Below, one piece after another: positions 20,624 to 30,531 of a stretch of 64,000 nt of DNA. Source of the DNA: Ruania suaedae (GTDB lineage Bacteria > Actinomycetota > Actinomycetes > Actinomycetales > Beutenbergiaceae). The position numbers were made by a program, and so were the translations under genes. The notes under the pieces were generated by a model. The model was not told where the DNA came from. It saw nothing but the letters and a program-made list of their open reading frames with translations, and searched no databases. The stretch is from NCBI RefSeq assembly GCF_021049265.1, contig NZ_CP088018.1, forward strand, positions 1,612,001 to 1,676,000, written 5' to 3'. The stretch's first letter is position 1. Each line of letters opens with the position of its first letter.

Positions 20624-21457
20624 TCACCGCAACTCGGCCACCAGGATCATCGTGCCGGGCAGCAGGGCGCCACGTTCGGGGCCCCAGCCGCCCCACACGT
20701 GGGTGTTGCCCGGCTGCCACTCCGGCTCGACCAGGTCCACCACGGTGAATCCGGCAGCGACCAGGTCGCGGACGTGGTCGCCGACCGTCCGGTGGAACTC
20801 GGCGTACAGCGGCCGGCCGGAGGCATCGAGCTCGGCGTACGGGGTCCGGTCGAAGTACGGGCGGACCACGGTCAGTCCCGCCGAGGTGGGATCGTCCGGG
20901 AAGGCCCATCGCATCGGGTGGACCACGGCGCACACCCACCTCCCACCGGGGCGGAGCACCCGCGCCGCCTCGGCATGCACCCGATGGGCGTCGGGGACGA
21001 ACGGGATCGCGCCGAAGGCGGTGAAGACGACGTCGACGGAGCCATCGCGCAGCGGGAGAGCGCGCGCATCGGCCACCACATAGGGCACCGGAACGCCGGT
21101 ACGCCGATCGAGTTCCGCTGCCGCGCGCGCCATCCCCGGCGCCACGTCCGAGGCGGTCACCTCGACGCCGCGTGAGCGCAGCCACCGTGAACACTGCGCC
21201 GCCCCGGCGCCGATCTCGAGCACCCGGGACGCCCGGAGCGAGGCGAGATCGCCCAGTAGCGCGGCCTCGGACTCGCGCAGCCCCTCCGGGCACCACCGGA
21301 AGTCGGCATCCCCGAGGAAATCGCCGTGCTCACCCAGATAGTCCGCGGCCTCCTCGGACCACCAGCGGGCGTTCGCCCCGGCCGCGGCCGCGGGATCGAC
21401 CACCTCGTACCCGGCCCGCGTGGCGCCCTGGCGGCCCTCGCGATCGTGCTCGCTCAT
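20624..21457 (-). CDS. Class I SAM-dependent methyltransferase
   Basis: The 277-residue protein has a Rossmann-type methyltransferase core. Motif I is VLEIGAGAAQCSRWL near residue 80, TASDVAPGM follows with the ribose-binding acid, then VVADARALPLRDGSVDVVF and the post-motif ARVLRPGGRWVC. The substrate is unknown; it resembles small-molecule (UbiE-like) rather than DNA or RNA methyltransferases. It converges with polA (24 bases between stops) and diverges from rpsA, a neighbourhood seen in many actinobacteria. Confidence 0.85.
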   Translation of the reverse strand: MSEHDREGRQGATRAGYEVVDPAAAAGANARWWSEEAADYLGEHGDFLGDADFRWCPEGLRESEAALLGDLASLRASRVLEIGAGAAQCSRWLRSRGVEVTASDVAPGMARAAAELDRRTGVPVPYVVADARALPLRDGSVDVVFTAFGAIPFVPDAHRVHAEAARVLRPGGRWVCAVVHPMRWAFPDDPTSAGLTVVRPYFDRTPYAELDASGRPLYAEFHRTVGDHVRDLVAAGFTVVDLVEPEWQPGNTHVWGGWGPERGALLPGTMILVAELR

Positions 21458-21473
21458 GCGCCCATCATCGCCT

Positions 21474-21503
21474 TTGCCACCACTTCCGATGTCGGGGTAG
21501 GAT
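21474..21503 (+). promoter_or_regulatory. rpsA promoter
   Basis: TTGCCA (21474-21479) and TAGGAT (21498-21503) are separated by 18 bases, one of the best -35/-10 pairs in the window. The start near 21510 gives rpsA a leader of about 135 bases. Confidence 0.7.
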
Positions 21504-21526
21504 TGACGCGGTTATTCGTGCGTTCG

Positions 21527-21590
21527 TGCGCCCTGGGCGCATGTCGCGAGGGTAGCCACCGCGAGCGGCTTGTTCCGGACGAACCGCTCG
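21527..21590 (+). other. Structured rpsA leader (two hairpins)
   Basis: In the predicted rpsA 5' leader, TGCGCC (21527-21532) pairs with GGCGCA (21536-21541), and CGAGCGG (21562-21568) pairs with CCGCTCG (21584-21590) around a 15-base loop. Such structures could serve S1 autoregulation, which is known in other bacteria, but nothing here proves it. Confidence 0.4.
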
Positions 21591-21644
21591 TTGCTGTCCT
21601 GTGTCCGACCCACTATCCCTGTCCGCATCGGAGTCCAACACTCA

Positions 21645-23147
21645 ATGACTATCACCAGCCCGGCCTCGACGAACACACCGCAGGTCGCGATCAACGACAT
21701 CGGCTCGGAAGAGGACTTCCTCGCAGCCGTCGACGCGACCATCAAGTACTTCAATGACGGTGACATCGTCGAGGGCACGGTCGTCAAGGTCGACCGAGAC
21801 GAGGTTCTCCTCGACATCGGTTACAAGACCGAAGGCGTCATCCTCTCGCGCGAGCTCTCCATCAAGCACGACGTCGACCCCGACGAGGTCGTCGCCGTCG
21901 GGGACGCCGTCGAGGCTCTCGTCCTCCAGAAGGAGGACAAGGAGGGCCGTCTACTGCTGTCCAAGAAGCGCGCCCAGTACGAGCGCGCCTGGGGCACCAT
22001 CGAGAAGGTCAAGGAAGAGGACGGGGTCGTCACCGGCACCGTCATCGAGGTCGTCAAGGGCGGCCTGATCCTCGACATCGGCCTGCGCGGCTTCCTGCCC
22101 GCCTCCCTGGTCGAGATGCGCCGCGTGCGCGACCTGCAGCCGTACATCGGCCAGGAGATCGAGGCCAAGATCATCGAGCTCGACAAGAACCGCAACAACG
22201 TCGTGCTCTCCCGCCGCGCCTGGCTCGAGCAGACCCAGTCGGAGGTGCGCTCGACCTTCCTGCAGACGCTGCAGAAGGGCCAGGTGCGCCCCGGTGTGGT
22301 CTCCTCGATCGTCAACTTCGGTGCGTTCGTGGACCTGGGCGGCGTGGACGGCCTCGTGCACGTCTCCGAGCTGTCCTGGAAGCACATCGACCACCCGAAC
22401 GAGATCGTGGAGGTCGGCCAGGAGGTCACCGTCGAGGTGCTCGACGTGGACTTCGACCGCGAGCGTGTCTCCCTCTCGCTCAAGGCCACCCAGGAGGACC
22501 CGTGGCAGGCCTTCGCCCGCACGCACGCCATCGGGCAGGTCGTGCCGGGTAAGGTCACCAAGCTCGTTCCTTTCGGTGCGTTCGTGCGCGTCGAGGACGG
22601 TATCGAGGGTCTGGTGCACATCTCCGAGCTGGCCCAGCGCCACGTCGAGGTGCCCGAGCAGGTCGCCAAGGTCGACGACGAGGTCTTCGTCAAGGTCATC
22701 GACATCGACCTGGAGCGTCGCCGGATCTCGCTGTCGCTGAAGCAGGCGAACGAGGGCTTCGACCCGACCAGCGACGACTTCGACCCGTCGCTGTACGGGA
22801 TGGCCGCCGAGTACGACGAGCAGGGGAACTACAAGTACCCCGAGGGCTTCGACCCCGAGACCAACGAATGGCTCGAGGGCTACGAGACCCAGCGCGAGGC
22901 CTGGGAGGGCCAGTACGCGGCCGCCCACGAGCGCTGGGAGGCGCACAAGGCTCAGGTGCTGCGGGCCATCGAGGCCGACGCCGAGTCGGCGACGTCCTCG
23001 TCCTCCAGCTCGTCCTCGTCCAGCTCGAGCAGCAGTGCGGTGGAGTCCCCGGATTCCTCCTACACCTCGGCCCCGGTCGAGGCAGGCGGCACGCTGGCCT
23101 CCGACGAGGCGCTCGCCGCGCTGCGGGAGAAGCTCACCGGCAACTGA
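21645..23147 (+). CDS. rpsA: 30S ribosomal protein S1
   Basis: S1 helps mRNA bind the 30S subunit. The 500-residue protein has four S1 RNA-binding repeats, near residues 40-105, 120-190, 205-275 and 295-365, recognisable by VDRDEVLLDIGYK, GLILDIGLRGFLPASL, NFGAFVDLGGVDGLVH and PFGAFVRVEDGIEGLVH. Four repeats is the usual actinobacterial form. The C-terminal tail has a run of fourteen serines written with mixed codons (about 22996-23037). The ATG at 21645 is chosen by homology; a weak GGAG lies 11 bases upstream. It has its own promoter and terminator. Confidence 0.97.
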   Translation: MTITSPASTNTPQVAINDIGSEEDFLAAVDATIKYFNDGDIVEGTVVKVDRDEVLLDIGYKTEGVILSRELSIKHDVDPDEVVAVGDAVEALVLQKEDKEGRLLLSKKRAQYERAWGTIEKVKEEDGVVTGTVIEVVKGGLILDIGLRGFLPASLVEMRRVRDLQPYIGQEIEAKIIELDKNRNNVVLSRRAWLEQTQSEVRSTFLQTLQKGQVRPGVVSSIVNFGAFVDLGGVDGLVHVSELSWKHIDHPNEIVEVGQEVTVEVLDVDFDRERVSLSLKATQEDPWQAFARTHAIGQVVPGKVTKLVPFGAFVRVEDGIEGLVHISELAQRHVEVPEQVAKVDDEVFVKVIDIDLERRRISLSLKQANEGFDPTSDDFDPSLYGMAAEYDEQGNYKYPEGFDPETNEWLEGYETQREAWEGQYAAAHERWEAHKAQVLRAIEADAESATSSSSSSSSSSSSSSAVESPDSSYTSAPVEAGGTLASDEALAALREKLTGN

Positions 23148-23170
23148 TCGCCCCGATCGCCGGCGCATCC

Positions 23171-23200
23171 GGCCCGTCGCCTCTCCCGAGGCGGCGGGCC
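23171..23200 (+). terminator. rpsA terminator
   Basis: GGCCCGTCGCCTC (23171-23183) pairs with GAGGCGGCGGGCC (23188-23200): 13 bp with one G-T pair and a four-base loop, starting 24 bases after the rpsA stop. No T-run. Confidence 0.75.
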
Positions 23201-23244
23201 GGTCCGCGTCCGGGCCCCGAAGGGCCGGGCTACGGGCATCGAGT

Positions 23245-23250
23245 TACGCT
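23245..23250 (+). promoter_or_regulatory. -10 box of leaderless pcp-coaE transcript
   Basis: TACGCT ends six bases before the GTG of pcp, and no ribosome binding site is present. A leaderless start is predicted for the pcp-coaE operon. Confidence 0.5.
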
Positions 23251-23256
23251 GATTCG

Positions 23257-23895
23257 GTGACCGACGCCCCCGCCACGGTGCTGCTGACCGGCTTCGAACC
23301 CTTCGACGGCGCCGCCTCCAATCCGTCGATGGAGGCGGTACGGCTCGTGGCCGGCGCGTGGGAGCGGCCCGAAGCGCTCGTCGTGGCCGAGCTCCCGGTC
23401 TCCTACCGGCGCGCCGGGCAGGACCTGGACAAGCTGCTCCATGTGCACCGGCCGCAGGTCGCACTCGCCACCGGACTGGCGGCGGGCAGGAGCGAACTGA
23501 GCCTGGAACGGCTCGCCGTCAATCTCCGGGACGCGCGCATCCCCGACAACGACGGCGAGCAGCCCGTCGACACACCGGTCCAGGACGGGCCTGCCGCACG
23601 CTGGGCGACGCTGCCCCTCAAGCGCGCGCTGGCGGCGCTGACCGGCGCCGGTATCCCCGCCGCGCTGTCGATGACAGCCGGCACCTACGTGTGCAACGCC
23701 GTGGCCTACCGGCTGGCGGCGTGGGCGCAGCAGCGCCTCCCGGCGGCCGGCACCGCGCCACAGGCCGGGTTCGTGCACGTGCCCGGCGCCGACGTGCTCG
23801 CCCCCGCCACGGTGGCCGCCGGGCTCCGGATCGTGCTCGAGACCGCCCTGGCGGGCGGTCCCGACCTCGCGACGCCGGCGGGGAGCACATCGTGA
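23257..23895 (+). CDS. pcp: Pyroglutamyl-peptidase I (C15)
   Basis: This cysteine peptidase removes N-terminal pyroglutamate from peptides. The 212-residue length is right. LLTGFEPFDGAASNPS is the N-terminal signature, LERLAVNLRDARIPDN contains the catalytic Glu84, GTYVCNAVAY holds Cys146 and GFVHVPG holds His174, so the triad is complete. The frame is open far upstream but that part lies in rpsA and its terminator. The stop overlaps the coaE GTG by four bases. Confidence 0.93.
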   Translation: MTDAPATVLLTGFEPFDGAASNPSMEAVRLVAGAWERPEALVVAELPVSYRRAGQDLDKLLHVHRPQVALATGLAAGRSELSLERLAVNLRDARIPDNDGEQPVDTPVQDGPAARWATLPLKRALAALTGAGIPAALSMTAGTYVCNAVAYRLAAWAQQRLPAAGTAPQAGFVHVPGADVLAPATVAAGLRIVLETALAGGPDLATPAGSTS

Positions 23896-25112
23896 CGGCG
23901 CACGGGGTGCTGAGCGTGGGCCTGACCGGAGGAATCGGGGCAGGCAAGTCCACGGTGACGCGCATGCTCGAGGCGAGGGGCGCCGTCGTGATCGATGCCG
24001 ACCTCCTCGCCCGGGAGGTCCTGGCACCCGGTACCCCGGGACTGGACGAGGTCTTCGCGACGTTCGGGGAGGCGGTGCGGGCCGGCGACGGCAGCCTGGA
24101 CCGTGCCGCGCTCGCGCGGGTGGTCTTCGGCGACGAGGACGCGCGGCAGCGCCTGAACGCCATCGTGCACCCCCGCGTGCGCAGTGCCGCTGCCGAACGT
24201 GAGGCCACCCTGGGGCCCGGTGCGGTGGTGGTGCACGACATCCCGCTGCTGGTGGAGAACGATCTGGCTGCCGATCACCACCTCGTGATCGTCGTCGGGG
24301 CGCCGCAACGGGTACGGCTCGAGCGGCTCGGCGCGCGCGGGATGCCTGCCGAGGACGCGCGCGCTCGCATGGCCGCGCAGGCCGACGACACCGAGCGCCG
24401 GCGCGTGGCCGACGTATGGATCGACAACGGCGGTGCGCAGGATGAGACCGAGCGGCAGGTGGCCGAGCTGTGGGTGCACCGGATCGACACCTACGCCCAC
24501 AACCTCCAGATGGCTGCCCTCGCCGAGCGACCCGTCGGTGCCACGCCGGTCCCCGACCCCGGCGGGCCACGCTCGTGGGCGGCCCAGGCGGCGGTGCTCG
24601 GCGAGCGGATACGCCGGGCCGGTGGCCCGCACATCCTCACGGTGGAGCACATCGGTTCCACGGCGGTCCCGGCGCTGGAGGCCAAGGACGTCCTGGACCT
24701 GCAGGTGGGCGTCGCCGACCTCGCCACGGCCCACGCCCTCGCCGGCCGGCTCACGGACGCCGGCTTCCCACCGGTACCGGGCGAGTGGTCCGATCGGCCC
24801 GAGGCGGGGGCCGATGACGAGGCGAGCGCCTGGACGAAGCTGTTGCACGCCAACGCCGACCCCGGCCGTCACGTCAACGCGCACGTGCGCGTGGCCGACG
24901 GCCCGGGCTGGCGGTACGCGCTGCTCTTCCGGGACTGGTTGCGCGCCGTCCCGTCCGAGCGGGAGGAGTACGCGCGCCTGAAGCGCTCGCTCGCGGCCCG
25001 GACCGCCACCACCGGCGCCTACGCCGAGGCGAAGGAGCCCTGGTTCGATCGGGCGTGGCCGCGGATGCAGGCATGGGCGCAGGCGACCGGGTGGCATCCG
25101 CCGACGCGCTAG
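23892..25112 (+). CDS. coaE: Dephospho-CoA kinase fused to GrpB-family domain
   Basis: CoaE phosphorylates dephospho-CoA, the last step of CoA synthesis. Residues 1-200 are the kinase: P-loop GLTGGIGAGKST near residue 9, DADLLAREVL, and HDIPLLVE. Residues from about 205 to 406 form a GrpB/UPF0157 domain of the nucleotidyltransferase superfamily, recognisable by VEHIGSTAVPALEAKDVLDLQVGV, a pattern with the G-S and D-x-D elements. The two-domain enzyme (406 residues) matches M. tuberculosis CoaE (Rv1631). The GrpB part is thought to assist folding or regulation there. The GTG overlaps the pcp stop. Confidence 0.93.
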   Translation: MTAHGVLSVGLTGGIGAGKSTVTRMLEARGAVVIDADLLAREVLAPGTPGLDEVFATFGEAVRAGDGSLDRAALARVVFGDEDARQRLNAIVHPRVRSAAAEREATLGPGAVVVHDIPLLVENDLAADHHLVIVVGAPQRVRLERLGARGMPAEDARARMAAQADDTERRRVADVWIDNGGAQDETERQVAELWVHRIDTYAHNLQMAALAERPVGATPVPDPGGPRSWAAQAAVLGERIRRAGGPHILTVEHIGSTAVPALEAKDVLDLQVGVADLATAHALAGRLTDAGFPPVPGEWSDRPEAGADDEASAWTKLLHANADPGRHVNAHVRVADGPGWRYALLFRDWLRAVPSEREEYARLKRSLAARTATTGAYAEAKEPWFDRAWPRMQAWAQATGWHPPTR

Positions 25113-25126
25113 GTGCACCTCGCCGG

Positions 25127-25147
25127 CGTCGGTGCCGAGCACCGACG
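25127..25147. terminator. Hairpin between convergent coaE and osmC
   Basis: CGTCGGTG (25127-25134) pairs perfectly with CACCGACG (25140-25147) over a five-base loop in the 69-base gap between two converging genes. It could stop transcription from either side. No T-run on either strand. Confidence 0.5.
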
Positions 25148-25181
25148 TTGGCGGGCCGGGCCGCGTGCGAGGGTCTGCGGC

Positions 25182-25610
25182 TCAGGCGGCGAGGGTGGCG
25201 GCGAGCGTGATCGGGGTGGCCTTGAGGGCCTGGGAGACCGGGCAGCCCTCCTTCGCGGCGGCTGCGATGCGCTGGAAGTCCTCCTCCGTGATCCCCACCA
25301 CCACGGCCGAGACCGTCAGCGCGATGCCGGTGATGCCGGTTCCCGGCTCGAAGGTGACCTCGGCGGCCGTGCTGACCGACTCCGGCGGTGTGCCGTGGCC
25401 GGCGAGCTCGTGGGAGAAGGCCATCGAGAAGCAGGAGGCGTGCGCGGCGGCGATGAGCTCCTCCGGGGTGGTGGTGCCGGCGCCGGGCTCGGTCCGGGCC
25501 TTCCAGGACACGTCGAACGTGCCGAGCCCCGAGGTCTCGAAGGTGGTCCGGCCGGAGCCGTTGGCCAGGTCCCCGGTCCAGGCGGTGGTGGCGTTGCTGA
25601 CGACTGCCAT
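25182..25610 (-). CDS. OsmC family peroxiredoxin
   Basis: OsmC/Ohr proteins reduce organic hydroperoxides with two cysteines. The 142-residue protein has the first in TTPEELIAAAHASCFSMAFS near residue 60 and the second in AKEGCPVSQAL near residue 125. The N-terminal AVVSNATTAWTGDL and GSGRTTFETSGLG match the OsmC rather than the Ohr subgroup. A good AGGAGAG site precedes the ATG, so unlike the other OsmC gene (40878) it has a leader. It is followed downstream by the hairpin shared with coaE. Confidence 0.9.
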   Translation of the reverse strand: MAVVSNATTAWTGDLANGSGRTTFETSGLGTFDVSWKARTEPGAGTTTPEELIAAAHASCFSMAFSHELAGHGTPPESVSTAAEVTFEPGTGITGIALTVSAVVVGITEEDFQRIAAAAKEGCPVSQALKATPITLAATLAA

Positions 25611-25662
25611 GATCTCTCCTCAGGTGGTGCGGGTGGTCACCCCCATCCTGCCTCCTGGGTGC

Positions 25663-26361
25663 TCACCCGCGCAGGTGGCGCTCCAGGAATTCCGCGACGG
25701 CGGCCACCTCGACCGGTGAGACACCGTGTCCGAGACCGGGGTACCGGGTCACGGTCAGGTCGGTGTGGGCGGTGAGGAACGCCGTCGTGGTCTCGAACAC
25801 CTCGGGCGGCAGCAACGGGTCGGCGGAGCCGTAACCGGAGAAGACCGGAGGGCGGATCTGTGCCAGCGCCTCATCGCCTGCCACCAGGCCGGGCACGAGG
25901 AAACCCGAGAGCACCACACCGCAGGCGAACAGCTCCGGATGGTGGCGCAGCAGCTGGGTCACCATCGCCCCACCCTGGGAGAAGCCGAGGAGTCCGACCG
26001 GGCCGGGCGTGCGCGCCAGCGCCTGCACCCCCTCCAGCCACCGCATCACCCCGGCGGTGGCGGCGGCCGCGATGCCCGGGTCCGGCGACCCGGCGCGGGC
26101 GATGTCCTCGATCGGGAACCACGCGTAGCCCGGATGGGCGGGCAGCGGGGCGCGCACGCTGGCCACGACGGCGTCCGGTGCCACCTGCGGTGCCAGGCCC
26201 GCCAGGTCGTGCTCGTCCGCCCCGTATCCGTGCAGGAGCACGAGCAGCGGACGCCGGTCGATGGCCTCGGCGCGCTCCTGCGGGGAGTACGGCGCAGGCA
26301 GGTGCCAGCGGACGGCATCGTCGTCGATCGGCAGACGGGTCGGTCGCGCGGAGGAGGCCAC
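25663..26361 (-). CDS. Alpha/beta hydrolase (carboxylesterase/phospholipase type)
   Basis: The 232-residue protein is a serine hydrolase of the YpfH/acyl-protein thioesterase-like group. [15 protein letters not shown] supplies the oxyanion loop, [16 protein letters not shown] the nucleophile elbow (Ser near 148), [12 protein letters not shown] the acid, and GLGHGVSP the histidine. No signal peptide is seen, so it is cytoplasmic. The substrate is unknown. The start codon is GTG at 26361; it lies 39 bases from the divergent uvrB ATG, and osmC follows 52 bases downstream. Confidence 0.85.
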   Translation of the reverse strand: MASSARPTRLPIDDDAVRWHLPAPYSPQERAEAIDRRPLLVLLHGYGADEHDLAGLAPQVAPDAVVASVRAPLPAHPGYAWFPIEDIARAGSPDPGIAAAATAGVMRWLEGVQALARTPGPVGLLGFSQGGAMVTQLLRHHPELFACGVVLSGFLVPGLVAGDEALAQIRPPVFSGYGSADPLLPPEVFETTTAFLTAHTDLTVTRYPGLGHGVSPVEVAAVAEFLERHLRG

Positions 26362-26388
26362 GGGGGCACCATGTCACACCCTGCGCGT

Positions 26389-26394
26389 ACCGTA
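26389..26394 (+). promoter_or_regulatory. -10 box of leaderless uvrB transcript
   Basis: TACCGT ends six bases before the uvrB ATG, with no ribosome binding site in between. A leaderless mRNA is predicted. No LexA-type TCGAAC-N4-GTTCGA box was found here. Confidence 0.55.
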
Positions 26395-26400
26395 GTCCCC

Positions 26401-28485
<2,085 letters not shown>

Positions 28486-28489
28486 GCGA

Positions 28490-28530
28490 GGGCCGGCTGA
28501 TCGGCCCCCGCCGCCACCGTCAGCGGCGGG
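28490..28530. terminator. Hairpins between convergent uvrB and BadF-type kinase
   Basis: Two adjacent inverted repeats fill the 34-base gap and touch the 3' end of the kinase gene: GGGCCG/CGGCCC (28490-28495 with 28502-28507) and CCCGCCGC/GCGGCGGG (28507-28514 with 28523-28530). They could form a bidirectional terminator. Confidence 0.5.
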
Positions 28531-29503
28531 CGCCCACCGTCTCGGTCAACCGGTCGAAGACGGGCTCGGTGACCGTGACCCCACCGCGGCGCAGGGCGAG
28601 ATTGGCCGCGCCGACCAGCCCGTCGGAGGTGAGGAGCGGCTCCTGCTCCGGCAGCGCCGCGCCGACGAGCGCCGCGACGGCCGGCTGCTGGACCAGCACA
28701 CTGCCACCGAAGACGACGGGGCCGGGGATGTCCTCGACCAGCATCGCCTCGAGCGCTGCACGCAGCGCCGTCCCCGCCTCCTCCACGATGGCGGCCGCCG
28801 TCGCGTCCCCCGCCGTCGCGGCCTCGAAGGCGAGCGGTGCCAGGCGTGCCAGCTCGACCGGGCGCCAGGTGTAGAGCACGTCGACCGCGTGCTGGATCGC
28901 TCCCGGGCGTCCCTCCACCTCGGCGGGGGCAGCGGGGTCGACCTCGAGGGCGTCGAAGAGGGCAGCGGTGAGGGTGGTCGGCGCGGCCCGGCCGTCCAGC
29001 GCGGCCAGGCCGGCGCGCACGACCTGGTGCCCGACCCAGAATCCCGAACCGGCATCGCCTAGGAGCCAGCCGAGACCGTCGGTGACCGACTCGAGCTCGA
29101 AGCCGCGCACCCGCACCGCGACGGCGCCGGTCCCGGCGACCACCCCGTACCCGTCCGGCTGCGGAGTGGCCGAAAGGAAGGCGGCGAGCAGGTCAGGCTC
29201 GAGCGACAGCGAGATCCCGATGCCCGCCTCGTGCAGCGGGCCATTCAGCCAGTCGACCCGCCGCGCGACGCGACCGCCGGCCATCGCTGCGATCCCGCCG
29301 GCGAGCGTCCCGGCGCCGAGCTCGGCGTCGGCCAGCGCCGCGCGGGTCGCGGCCAGCACGTTCTGGGCGGCCAGCTCGGGCCCGGCGCTGATCGGGTTGC
29401 CCGTTCCGGCGCGGCCGAGGCCGAGGCATGTCCCATCCGCGAGCACCAGTGCCGCACGTGTGGACGTACCCCCGGCATCGATGCCGAGATAACAGTTGGT
29501 CAC
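28520..29503 (-). CDS. BadF/BadG-family kinase, probable N-acetylglucosamine kinase
   Basis: The 327-residue protein is an ASKHA-fold ATPase: LGIDAGGTSTRAALV is the first phosphate loop, GYGVVAGTGAVAVRV the second, and GWLLGDAGSGFWVG the third, followed by VVFGGSVL. This is the BadF/BcrA group that includes N-acetylglucosamine kinases. The setting beside an RpiR regulator, a SIS protein and an Ngc-type importer supports phosphorylation of GlcNAc or a related amino sugar after uptake. GTG at 29503 follows GGAGG. It is transcribed divergently from the importer operon from an overlapping promoter. Confidence 0.85.
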   Translation of the reverse strand: MTNCYLGIDAGGTSTRAALVLADGTCLGLGRAGTGNPISAGPELAAQNVLAATRAALADAELGAGTLAGGIAAMAGGRVARRVDWLNGPLHEAGIGISLSLEPDLLAAFLSATPQPDGYGVVAGTGAVAVRVRGFELESVTDGLGWLLGDAGSGFWVGHQVVRAGLAALDGRAAPTTLTAALFDALEVDPAAPAEVEGRPGAIQHAVDVLYTWRPVELARLAPLAFEAATAGDATAAAIVEEAGTALRAALEAMLVEDIPGPVVFGGSVLVQQPAVAALVGAALPEQEPLLTSDGLVGAANLALRRGGVTVTEPVFDRLTETVGARR

Positions 29504-29519
29504 GATTCCTCCGAGACGC

Positions 29520-29568
29520 TTGACGAAGCTCGAACCTGAGAATACCTTTCACGTACTTCAGCGGACAA
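29520..29568. promoter_or_regulatory. Overlapping divergent promoters of the amino-sugar locus
   Basis: Plus strand: TTGACG (29520-29525), 17 bases, TACCTT (29543-29548), giving a start near 29555 for rpiR. Minus strand: TTGTCC (complement of 29563-29568), 18 bases, TATTCT (complement of 29539-29544), for the kinase. The two -10 boxes share bases 29543-29544, so RNA polymerase cannot occupy both at once and one operator could control both directions. Confidence 0.65.
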
Positions 29569-29584
29569 GCGAGAGGGATTTTCA

Positions 29585-30487
29585 GTGGCGAGCACGGTGA
29601 CCGAGGTCGACCGGAACCTCCGCGTGACCGAGCGTATCCATGCCAACCGGGCATTGATGTCGGTGGCGATGCGCAAGATCGCCGATGTCGTGCTGGCCGA
29701 CCCCACCGCACCGCTGGAGCTCTCGATCACCGAGCTGGCCGATCGCGCGGGTACCTCCCCGGCGACCGTCACCCGATTCTGCCGCCAGCTCGGGTACCCC
29801 GGCTACGTGCAGTTCCGCGTCGGCGTGGCCACCGACTCCGGTCGCGGTGAGGATCCCGACGCCGAGACCTGGCGCCTGGAGATGGGACGCACGCTCGACC
29901 CGGACGACTCTCCTGACGACGTGCTGCGCGCGCTGCTCAATGCGCACGTGCGGTCGTTGCGCGCCACGGCGGACGTGCTCGACCTCGCACGGGTCACCGA
30001 GGTCGCCCGGCGGATCACCGGCGCGGCGCACCTCGACATCTATGGCACCGGCGGGAGCTTCTCGATGGCCGACGAGATGCGCACCCGGCTCTACCGCATC
30101 GGCGTCAACGCCCACTCCTGGGGAGACGTGCACGCCGGCCTGGCGAGCGCCTCGATCCAGGGGCCGCGGACCACCGCGATCGGGATCTCGAACAGCGGCC
30201 GTACCCGCGAGACGATCGACATGCTCGCGCGCGCCCAGCGTTCGGGGGCGTTCACGGTGGCCATCACCAGTTTCCCGTCCTCGCCGCTGGCACAGCTCGC
30301 CGACGTGAGCCTGCTCGCCTCGGTCCCGGAGCAATACCTGCACCCGGCGGATCTGTCCGCCAAGCACTCCCAGCTGTTCGTCCTCGATGTGCTCTATCTC
30401 ATCGTGGCTCAGCAGGACTACAGCGGTGCGGCGGCGAAGATCGCGGCCTCGGCCGACGCCGTGGCGGCACGGCGACGCCCCGACTGA
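29585..30487 (+). CDS. RpiR/MurR family transcriptional regulator
   Basis: The 300-residue protein has an N-terminal helix-turn-helix (TELADRAGTSPATVTRFCRQLGY, near residues 50-72) and a C-terminal SIS sugar-phosphate-binding domain (YGTGGSFSMADE, IGISNSGRTRETIDML). RpiR regulators respond to phosphosugars; GlcNAc-6-P or a similar compound is the likely ligand here. GTG at 29585 follows GAGAGG. It heads the operon SIS-protein-ngcEFG and lies divergent from the kinase, so it probably controls both. SIS-domain regulators of this family may be repressors or activators; the sequence does not tell which. Confidence 0.9.
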   Translation: MASTVTEVDRNLRVTERIHANRALMSVAMRKIADVVLADPTAPLELSITELADRAGTSPATVTRFCRQLGYPGYVQFRVGVATDSGRGEDPDAETWRLEMGRTLDPDDSPDDVLRALLNAHVRSLRATADVLDLARVTEVARRITGAAHLDIYGTGGSFSMADEMRTRLYRIGVNAHSWGDVHAGLASASIQGPRTTAIGISNSGRTRETIDMLARAQRSGAFTVAITSFPSSPLAQLADVSLLASVPEQYLHPADLSAKHSQLFVLDVLYLIVAQQDYSGAAAKIAASADAVAARRRPD

Positions 30488-30531
30488 CCCAGGCCACCTG
30501 ACGACCCCCGACCACGACCGAGAGGAACCCG

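Noticed and set aside
21570-21644. TTG start giving S1 25 extra residues
   Set aside because: No ribosome binding site and no match to S1; the segment lies in the structured leader.
25726-26400. Long in-frame extension upstream of uvrB
   Set aside because: It lies antisense to the hydrolase gene and lacks any domain; the -10 box at 26389 sets the start at 26401.
26341-26400. SOS box before uvrB
   Set aside because: No sequence close to TCGAAC-N4-GTTCGA was found in the gap; the same is true for uvrC.
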